DNA of 43,868 nucleotides from DASPKW01 sp038244055 (GTDB lineage: Bacteria; Planctomycetota; Phycisphaerae; Tepidisphaerales; Tepidisphaeraceae). The stretch is taken from positions 1 to 43,868 of the forward strand of contig JBBRTW010000005.1 in assembly GCA_038244055.1 (NCBI GenBank), written 5' to 3'. The notes beneath the pieces are model-generated. The model was not told the origin of the DNA. It was given only the letters and a program-made list of their open reading frames with translations, and did no database searches. A program made the translations under genes and the position numbers. Positions 25,601 to 31,009 of this stretch are shown in pieces. Positions within the stretch are counted from its first letter, which is position 1. Each line of letters starts with the position of its first letter.

Positions 25601-26039
25601 GGCGTTCATCGGTAAAGCGAAGACCGGTGACGAGCCAGGGAAGGGCGCGGCCGCCGATCAATTTGAGAGTGAGGCTCGCCTCAGCCCGGAGGTCGGCCGA
25701 GGGATGGACGAGCAAATCCACCAATTCACCCGAGGCAGGCGCGGCCTCGGCTCGGAGCATCCGCAAGTCCTGGCAGGCGGCGAGTCGATCGGCATCGGTT
25801 GCATGGACCGACCGGAGAACCATTTGCGCCCGCCAGCGGGCGATCTCGCTGGTAGACCAGCCGCGCGCGGGGGCGGCGGGATCGGGGGAATCGTTGAAGG
25901 GCCAGTGCGCAACTCGATCGGACTCGGGAGTTGACGGTAATGTGGATGGATCAGATTCGGCCGTGTTTTGACCCGGCGCGGAATTGGATTGACACCCCAA
26001 GCCCAGCCCCGCGCAGACGACAAGGATTATCCACCTCAT
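22686..26039 (-). CDS. HEAT-repeat lipoprotein, larger paralogue (1117 residues)
   Basis: The first gene of a two-gene operon. A signal segment (MRWIILVVCAGLGLG) precedes Cys16, a likely lipidation site, then a Ser/Pro/Asp linker to about residue 60. The remainder is many HEAT-like repeats such as HPSADLRAEASLTLKLIGG and HPSVEVRAAARESLKAIGAS, which also resemble each other in the following PWVV/LRxxDERRAACI segment and so look like an internal duplication. A middle part (about 495-530, IRGWIFPYSGEFYGRGGKP) is not HEAT-like. GGGAGG five bases before the ATG gives a strong ribosome site. The C-terminus (GDFVTREGLTIAIGRAWRRG) matches the downstream paralogue. Confidence 0.78.
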   Translation of the reverse strand: MRWIILVVCAGLGLGCQSNSAPGQNTAESDPSTLPSTPESDRVAHWPFNDSPDPAAPARGWSTSEIARWRAQMVLRSVHATDADRLAACQDLRMLRAEAAPASGELVDLLVHPSADLRAEASLTLKLIGGRALPWLVTGLRFTDERRAACISMLVKWNDPTRPAEKTLWRMVTDPKETPETRSAAARVLNEIGSPRPTELGVLIALEKSRRGTEEILAARAADTPPPADLDPADREWGPRIIDQFIHPSVEVRAAARESLKAIGASSLPWVVAGLRCDDERRAACIDYLIGLKQAARPAEKSLIEMYEDSAQAPETRVAAAIVIVSLWSHGEEGIQPIIARMKDGKEDSTIRQTLALALAQSTFLPLAARQDLLDAFVDMTKGYSRRAGLAALAISAADGWWDVRREAFKRLKESCGGGMRRAATEVMTAREPGMAAALVSQAATWTDHDEQRALEAWAGAMAQAAARADVLQRAGVDEGAIRGWIFPYSGEFYGRGGKPLVMDRWAWSLLPYLTRGPGSPPIPVGIGSRLLGQARTHDFSADRFAEAMKVERALQILQAQERANHLFEALRSSLSQWSSGAIAKSIASAASRAVAMPNALIESLAADVRLNQEQLTDSRASNRRQALERLRLLGALAAPARDQIFNALRDEDLSVREAAARAIATSWAERAIQQGASIERSLADLSDGDAQTRIKAAADLQANQALITPPGHPQLILADARFLAALKDAAGRNDAFVREPMVDTLTRAWRQQRDALAMLKTRSVNPNESTLGRLTARAALKCIEAGSAAPEVVAAERKAVVDDLIRQTGGESNSALTAIRLLGRFGADMRQAIAPLEKSARGPNRELRYEASFALAHMGESGARSLAGLLASDQPEMRGLAISQLSWMGADGVAALNDVERVASNDADPGIRQMAAEAAWRIRIEADLARGQRPKLLKLLSDPRSDVRTRATARLAPLAANDLQVALAIFMLSQDENNNSVRRAASDALYPDPSHAGAMPPLPPAPLNPPSSMPETCQRLVLWLGYLSAPTPAARIEAAMRLRQSGALEPRIAEVLEKAARDGDFVTREGLTIAIGRAWRRGISIPEALYDIAAEPQTPQRIYARAALRAIGATPQ

Positions 26040-26143
26040 TCAAACCTCCCCTGTCAAAACCGCAAACCATTTTACCCCCGACCCCCGCCATTCACCACAC
26101 CTTCCACATCACTTCTTACGAATCCCACCGGCTCGGTGTTCGA

Positions 26144-26740
26144 TCAGACCGCAACTCCCGCACGGACTTCCACTTGCACCCGGCAGCCGAGTTCTTCTTC
26201 CATCAGGCGGTGCTTTCTGCGCCGGCTGTAAACCCGGGCGGCCTTGCCTTCGAGGCCTTCGAGGTAGCAGCCAACGTGCAGGCGATGCTTGCGAAGTTCG
26301 AACACGAGCTTGGGGGATTCCAGCGACCGGCCATCGAGGGCATCGGCGGTGCGCAGCAGCGCGAGAACTTTGCGCAGGCCGTGGCGATCATCGCCATCGG
26401 CCAGGATGTCTTCTTCGCCGTGGTCGGGCACTTCATCGCGATGGTAGAGGGTTATGAAGGCGAGGGCGCGGCGCATCTCATCGCGGAGGCGGAGCGCGTT
26501 TTCCTTGAGGAGCATTTTCGCGCCGATGACGGGATGATCGGGCTTGCCGATGCACCGGCCGACATCGTGGACCAATGCCGCGCCGCGCAGGACATCGCAG
26601 TAATGGCGGTCGAGGCCGTGGAAGTCGCTGGTGAGGCCGAAGAGTTTGGCGGCGATCCGCATGACCCGGCGCTCGTGGGTCAGGTCGCCGAGTTGATTCT
26701 CGGCCCAGCGTTCGACGCTACGAAGTTCCGTTTCGTTCAT
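26144..26740 (-). CDS. Stand-alone HD-domain protein (possible phosphohydrolase), related to the HD tail of Ppx/GppA
   Basis: A 198-residue HD-superfamily protein. The metal-binding pattern is visible: His22 in LTHERRVMRIA, the His58-Asp59 pair in ALVHDVGRCIGK, a further His69, His100 in ITLYHRDEVP, and a late Asp in RTADALDG. The order and spacing match the C-terminal half of the Ppx/GppA protein at 40232-41827 (LLHDIGWHIAGKKHHQHS, ARYHRKSLP, RIADGLDRS), so this looks like a free copy of that domain. GAGGGA six bases upstream supports the start. HD proteins hydrolyse phosphate esters, often nucleotides; the substrate here is unknown. Confidence 0.8.
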   Translation of the reverse strand: MNETELRSVERWAENQLGDLTHERRVMRIAAKLFGLTSDFHGLDRHYCDVLRGAALVHDVGRCIGKPDHPVIGAKMLLKENALRLRDEMRRALAFITLYHRDEVPDHGEEDILADGDDRHGLRKVLALLRTADALDGRSLESPKLVFELRKHRLHVGCYLEGLEGKAARVYSRRRKHRLMEEELGCRVQVEVRAGVAV

Positions 26741-27040
26741 CGTATTCCCTCGCCTGGCGACTGCATCCGTGTTTTTCGCCTGCGTTACCGTCCAACATCG
26801 ACTAACTTAAACGCTTATCTCCATGTAATGATTCGTCCAACCTGGGGCGTAAGTTCATTAAACTCGGGTGAAAAGCGTGTTAATGATGGCGATGGTTAGA
26901 GTGTACGGGACGGGGGAAATGGATGCGCGGGTTGGAGGCGGGCAGCGCCGAAATGCAGAAACAAGAGCGTGCGCGAAGTTCGCCGCACGGAAAGGTCCCC
27001 CGACCTTACCCGTGCCGCCCACCATTGCCCTCCGAGCCTC
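26741..27040. other. Intergenic region upstream of the HD gene
   Basis: About 300 bases between the glycosyltransferase stop and the HD gene, both on the minus strand. The right part contains a hairpin described separately. The left part (about 26800-26890) is AT-rich and probably carries the HD gene promoter, though no clear -35/-10 pair was found. Plus-strand frames here are shadows of the glycosyltransferase. Confidence 0.35.
26985..27015 (-). terminator. Hairpin downstream of the glycosyltransferase gene
   Basis: GCACGG and AAGGTC pair with GACCTT and CCGTGC around a CCCC loop, a 12-bp stem with a small internal bulge. It begins 25 bases past the minus-strand stop at 27041. It is a plausible terminator stem, but only a moderately T-rich tract follows further on, so efficiency is uncertain. 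Confidence 0.45.
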
Positions 27041-28426
27041 TCACCCTCTGGCACGCGCTCGCTCAAAAACCTCGAGCATTCCCTGGGCCATGTGGGTGTC
27101 GAGGAAATGGTCGTGGATGGCGGCGTGGCCGGCTTGGGACATTTCCTGGCGGCGCTGAGGAGAATCGAGGAGGCTGGCGAGGGCATTGGCCATGGCGTTG
27201 GCGTCGCCTGGGGGGGTGGTGAAGCCGCCGTGGGTGAGGTCGATCAGTTCGGGGAACGAGCCGTGATGAGGGAGGGCGACCGGGCAGCCGCGGGCGAGGG
27301 CTTCGAGGACGTAAAGGCCCTTGGGCTCGGGGTAGGCGGTGGGGGTGCAGGCGATGGTGGAGGTGTCGAAGAGGCTGAGTTTTTGCAGGCGATCGACTTC
27401 GCCAAGGTAGGTGTACTGGCGGGCAAGGGGGGATTGCTGGATGCGCTTTTCGAGTTTGGCGTAGAAATCCTGGTGGGCTTTGCCGAGGTAGCCGGCCGCG
27501 CGAACCTGCGTTCTTTCGTGGCCGGATTTTTGTTGGAGAAGGAGGGCGGCATCGATCAGGCGGTCGATTCCCTTTTCGGGGCAGATGCGGGCGAGGTAGC
27601 CGAGGGAGGGGTGAGAGGGGTTCGAGGGGTCGGAGGATTCACCATTCGCGCTGGATTGGCGATTGCGAACCGAGTCGATTGATGCCAGATCGGTTTCGGG
27701 GATGCCGGGGTAGACGACATCGATCTTGCCTTCCGGAATATCGAGATAGGCGGCCATTTGATGCGCGTAATAGTGGCTGGTGGCGATGAATCGGTCCACG
27801 TCGCCGGCGCGCTGGCGGATCAGTTTCTGGGCTTCGGATTTCCACGGCTCGGCCATGGCATCGAGGAAGATGTCTTCACCGGTGCATTCGGCGATGACGG
27901 CCGCGCCGGTCTGCTCCTTGAGGAAGCGAGCCGCGCCGATGAACATGAGATTGGGGAGCGTGATGATGTTGGGCTTGAGCTCGTTCTTGAGGAAGGTGGC
28001 CAGGCGGCGGAGCTCTTTGATGGTGTGCCCGGAATCGCCACGGATGATGTCGAGCGTGATATCGCCCAGTTGCGAAGGGGAGGTCTGCGCGCCGCGCGTG
28101 CCGGCCCAGGTGAGGAATCTGGGGCGATCGAAGAGCCAGTCGAGAAAGCGCGGGGTATGGCGGAAGATTCCGCTGACGTGCTGGAGCCAGATGTTGACGC
28201 CGCCGTAGTAGACGGTTTTCAGCGAGGCGTTTTCGGCATCGGTCTTGACAGGGGTGTAGAGCGGGAGGAGCACCGCATCGTGGCCCATGCGGCGCAGGGC
28301 GAGGGCGAGCGCGTTATCGCGTATGCATGAGCCGCAATACATCCCGGCCGCGCCGGCGGCGAGAATGGTGATGCGCAGTGGGGGGCGGGCGATGGAGGAT
28401 TGATGGGGTGCGGCCGGGTCGGTCAT
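27041..28426 (-). CDS. GT4-family glycosyltransferase
   Basis: A 461-residue GT-B fold retaining glycosyltransferase. The N-terminal half opens with ITILAAGAAGMYCGSCIRDN, a variant of the glycine-rich start of GT4 enzymes; the C-terminal half has the E-x7-E type signature in PEPKGLYVLEALARGCPV, which binds the nucleotide-sugar. I start at MTDPAAPHQSS; the frame stays open to 28477 but would run into the divergent adh promoter. A short low-complexity stretch (SSDPSNPSHPSL) near residue 270 is encoded by four 9-bp tandem units. Acceptor and sugar are unknown; no polysaccharide cluster surrounds it. Confidence 0.82.
   Translation of the reverse strand: MTDPAAPHQSSIARPPLRITILAAGAAGMYCGSCIRDNALALALRRMGHDAVLLPLYTPVKTDAENASLKTVYYGGVNIWLQHVSGIFRHTPRFLDWLFDRPRFLTWAGTRGAQTSPSQLGDITLDIIRGDSGHTIKELRRLATFLKNELKPNIITLPNLMFIGAARFLKEQTGAAVIAECTGEDIFLDAMAEPWKSEAQKLIRQRAGDVDRFIATSHYYAHQMAAYLDIPEGKIDVVYPGIPETDLASIDSVRNRQSSANGESSDPSNPSHPSLGYLARICPEKGIDRLIDAALLLQQKSGHERTQVRAAGYLGKAHQDFYAKLEKRIQQSPLARQYTYLGEVDRLQKLSLFDTSTIACTPTAYPEPKGLYVLEALARGCPVALPHHGSFPELIDLTHGGFTTPPGDANAMANALASLLDSPQRRQEMSQAGHAAIHDHFLDTHMAQGMLEVFERARARG
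27606..27641. repeat. In-frame 9-bp tandem repeat inside the glycosyltransferase
   Basis: Four units on the plus strand: GAGGGGTGA, GAGGGGTTC, GAGGGGTCG, GAGGATTCA. On the coding strand they give repeating xPS tripeptides. The tract sits between the N- and C-terminal domains of the enzyme and preserves its frame. Confidence 0.7.
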
Positions 28427-28468
28427 TCGGAGAATTGTAGGCGGCGGGAGGCGGGATGTTGAAAGGTG

Positions 28469-28477
28469 TGCTATCAT
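28469..28477 (+). promoter_or_regulatory. Candidate extended -10 promoter of the alcohol dehydrogenase gene
   Basis: TGCTATCAT (TGn plus TATCAT) lies 26 bases before the ATG in the 77-base divergent gap with the glycosyltransferase gene. No -35 hexamer is present at standard spacing, as is common with extended -10 sites. Confidence 0.35.
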
Positions 28478-28503
28478 TGGCTCCCCAACATAGAAGGAAC
28501 ACC

Positions 28504-29655
28504 ATGAATAATTTCACGTATTTCAATCCGACTCGTCTCGTTTTTGGCAAGGGAAGCATCGCGCAGCTCAACGAGCTGGTGCCGGCCGAGCAATCGGTGC
28601 TGCTGACTTATGGCGGCGGATCGATCAAGAAGAACGGCGTTTATGAGCAGGTGAAAGCGGCGCTGGGAGACCGCGAAGTGATTGAATTCGGAGGCATCGA
28701 AGCGAATCCGCGTTACGAGACATTGATGCAGGCGGTCAAAATCGTCCGCGAAAAGCAGGCGCGCTTTCTGCTGGCGGTCGGAGGCGGCTCGGTGCTGGAT
28801 GGGACCAAATTCATCGCGGCGGCAGGGCGATTTGAGGGCGAGCCCTGGGATATTCTCTCCAAAAATGCCGAGGTGACCTCCGCCATTCCGGTTGGATCCG
28901 TGCTGACACTGCCAGCCACGGGGTCGGAGGCCAATACCTTCGCGGTCATCTCGCGGAATTCGACTCAGGAAAAGCTGGCGTTTGGCTCTCCGCACTGTTT
29001 CCCAAAATTCTCGATTCTCGACCCAACCACCACCTTCAGCCTGCCGCCCAAGCAGGTGCGCAATGGGATTGTCGATACGTTCGTGCATGTAATGGAGCAG
29101 TACGCGACGTTCCCTTCCGATGCGCCGCTGCAGGATGCGCAGGCCGAGGCGATCATTTCGGTGCTGATTGAGCAAGGGCCGTTCACGCTCAAGAATCCCA
29201 CCGATTACAACGCGCGGGCGAATTTCATGTGGGCGGCGACGCAGGCGCTCAATGGAGTGATCTCGGCCGGCGTTCCGCAGGACTGGGCAACCCACATGAT
29301 CGGGCACGAGATGACGGCGTTTTATGGCTTGGATCATGCGGAGACCCTGGCGATTGTCCTGCCGCAACTGCTTCGCCACCAGAAGCCGCGCAAGCAGCTC
29401 AAGCTGGCGCAGCTCGCCCGGCGGGTTTGGGATGTGAGCGATCTGGAGACCGCGAAGGCGGCCGATGCGGCGATCGATCATATCGAGGCGTTTTTCCATT
29501 CGCTGAACATGCCGACGCGCCTGGCGGAGTACAAAATCGACCCGGCCGACGCCGCCAAAAAGATCGGCGACCGCTTCGCGCAACGAAACTCGAAATTCGG
29601 CGATCACGCTGATCTGACCGAGAAAGAAGCGCGGGAGATTCTGCTCAAGTGCTGA
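28504..29655 (+). CDS. Iron-containing (type III) alcohol dehydrogenase, YqhD-like
   Basis: A 383-residue NAD(P)H-dependent aldehyde reductase or alcohol dehydrogenase. The nucleotide-binding GGGSVLDGTKFIAA lies at about 93-106. All four metal ligands of YqhD are conserved with a constant offset of three: Asp191, His195, His264 and His278 (in NGIVDTFVHVMEQY, WATHMIGHEMTAF and YGLDHAETLAIV). AGAAGGA just upstream supports the ATG at 28504; the open frame back to 28456 crosses the likely promoter. YqhD-type enzymes detoxify aldehydes from lipid peroxidation, and NADPH preference is suggested but not proven by the similarity. Confidence 0.93.
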   Translation: MNNFTYFNPTRLVFGKGSIAQLNELVPAEQSVLLTYGGGSIKKNGVYEQVKAALGDREVIEFGGIEANPRYETLMQAVKIVREKQARFLLAVGGGSVLDGTKFIAAAGRFEGEPWDILSKNAEVTSAIPVGSVLTLPATGSEANTFAVISRNSTQEKLAFGSPHCFPKFSILDPTTTFSLPPKQVRNGIVDTFVHVMEQYATFPSDAPLQDAQAEAIISVLIEQGPFTLKNPTDYNARANFMWAATQALNGVISAGVPQDWATHMIGHEMTAFYGLDHAETLAIVLPQLLRHQKPRKQLKLAQLARRVWDVSDLETAKAADAAIDHIEAFFHSLNMPTRLAEYKIDPADAAKKIGDRFAQRNSKFGDHADLTEKEAREILLKC

Positions 29656-29715
29656 GCGAGGCGCGAACGGGCCAACCTTGTCCCAATCCCCTGCCCGGCC
29701 TATATTCGCAATCGC

Positions 29716-30924
29716 TTGCCCAAACGCATCGCCATCCTCGGCTCGACCGGTTCCATCGGCACCAACGCGCTGGATGTGATTGCGCATCTGGGGCCGGAGT
29801 ATCAGGTGGTGGCGCTGAGCGGGCATTCGCAGACAGCGAAGTTGCTGGAGCAGATCGCAAAGTTTAAGCCGGCGGCAGTCGCGGTGACCGATCCGGCGGC
29901 TTACGAACAGGTCAAGCACGCGCTCGGCTGCTCTCCATCGTCCATCCTGAATCCTCCATCCTCGTATTCTTCGCCGAAGCTCTACAGCGATCTGACCGAG
30001 CTCGTCCGCCGGGATGATATCGATCTGGTGGTGGCGGCCATTGTCGGTGCCGCTGGGCTGCCCGCGGTTTTCGCGGCCGTCGAGAGTGGGAAAACGCTGG
30101 CCCTGGCGAATAAGGAATCGCTGGTGGTGGCGGGGTCGCTGCTGATCCCGCTGGCGCGGAAACATGGGGTGAATATCCTGCCTGTCGATTCCGAGCATTC
30201 GGCCATTTTCCAGGCGATGCACTGCGGGAAGACCAGCGAGGTCCGGCGGCTGATCTTGACGGCCTCGGGCGGGCCCTTTCGCAATGCAACCGCCGAACAG
30301 ATTGAATCGGCCACTTTGGAAGATGCCCTCAATCACCCGACCTGGCGGATGGGGAGCAAGATTACGATCGATTCGGCCACCATGTTCAATAAAGGCTTGG
30401 AATTAATCGAGGCCTGCTGGCTGTTTGATCTGCCGCCGGAGCAGGTGGATATTGTGATTCACCCCGAATCGGTGATTCACTCGATGGTTGAGTTCGTTGA
30501 TGGGAATGTGCTTGCACAGCTTTCCCCGCCGGACATGCGGACGCCAATCCAGTACGCCCTGACTTACCCCGAGCGATTGCCCTCGAATAGCCGGAAAATC
30601 GACCTGACGCAGGCTTTTAATCTGCATTTTCATCCGCCTGACCCGGGCCGGTTTCCGGCCTTGGAAATCGCCCGGGATGTGGCCAGGCGCGGGGGGACTT
30701 TGGGGGCGGTGATGAACGCCGCCAAGGAATCGGCCGTAGAATCGTTTACGTCCGGGAAGATTTCGTTCGGCATGATTTCCCGGGCGGTTCAACATACAAT
30801 TGACCGGCATCGGGTTCAGACCGCACCGTCGCTGGACGATCTTCTGGAAGCGGATCGCTGGGCACGGAGGATGGCCGAATCGTATATCAAGGAAAGCGCG
30901 CCGACCAAGGACTTTCCCAATTAA
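29716..30924 (+). CDS. dxr: 1-deoxy-D-xylulose 5-phosphate reductoisomerase
   Basis: A 402-residue enzyme that converts DXP to methylerythritol 4-phosphate with NADPH, the committed step of the MEP isoprenoid pathway. Seen: IAILGSTGSIGTNALDVI (NADPH site), ANKESLVVAG, the metal ligands in VDSEHSAIFQ and MFNKGLELIEA, TWRMGSKITIDSATM, and VIHPESVIHSMVEF. The start is TTG at 29716; no in-frame ATG lies just upstream and the first residues align with the family. Residues about 73-85 (SPSSILNPPSSYSS) are encoded by a heptamer tandem repeat, an unusual insertion in a conserved enzyme. It precedes rseP as in many bacteria, but without cdsA between. Confidence 0.96.
   Translation: MPKRIAILGSTGSIGTNALDVIAHLGPEYQVVALSGHSQTAKLLEQIAKFKPAAVAVTDPAAYEQVKHALGCSPSSILNPPSSYSSPKLYSDLTELVRRDDIDLVVAAIVGAAGLPAVFAAVESGKTLALANKESLVVAGSLLIPLARKHGVNILPVDSEHSAIFQAMHCGKTSEVRRLILTASGGPFRNATAEQIESATLEDALNHPTWRMGSKITIDSATMFNKGLELIEACWLFDLPPEQVDIVIHPESVIHSMVEFVDGNVLAQLSPPDMRTPIQYALTYPERLPSNSRKIDLTQAFNLHFHPPDPGRFPALEIARDVARRGGTLGAVMNAAKESAVESFTSGKISFGMISRAVQHTIDRHRVQTAPSLDDLLEADRWARRMAESYIKESAPTKDFPN
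29934..29961 (+). repeat. Heptamer tandem repeat inside dxr
   Basis: Four 7-bp units: TCCATCG, TCCATCC, TGAATCC, TCCATCC. They encode the Ser/Pro-rich loop of Dxr. The units resemble the CCCTGAA-type intergenic repeats (rotated: AATCCTC versus AACCCTG). Confidence 0.65.
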
Positions 30925-30944
30925 AACCTGCACCATGCCATCTT

Positions 30945-30979
30945 CCCTGAACCCTGACCCCCGAACCCTGAACCCTTCT
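30945..30979. repeat. Heptamer tandem repeat, unit CCCTGAA
   Basis: Five adjacent units: CCCTGAA, CCCTGAC, CCCCGAA, CCCTGAA, CCCTTCT, in the 85-base gap between dxr and rseP. Further C-rich sequence follows up to the rseP start. This is the clearest uninterrupted period-7 tract in the window. Confidence 0.75.
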
Positions 30980-31009
30980 TAAACCCTCCACCCCCCACCC
31001 AACCCGCTC

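Noticed and set aside
28474..30336. A 620-residue minus-strand frame opposite the alcohol dehydrogenase and dxr
   Set aside because: It covers two clearly identified plus-strand genes and is Arg/His/Gln-rich with no domain; a shadow of GC-rich codons.
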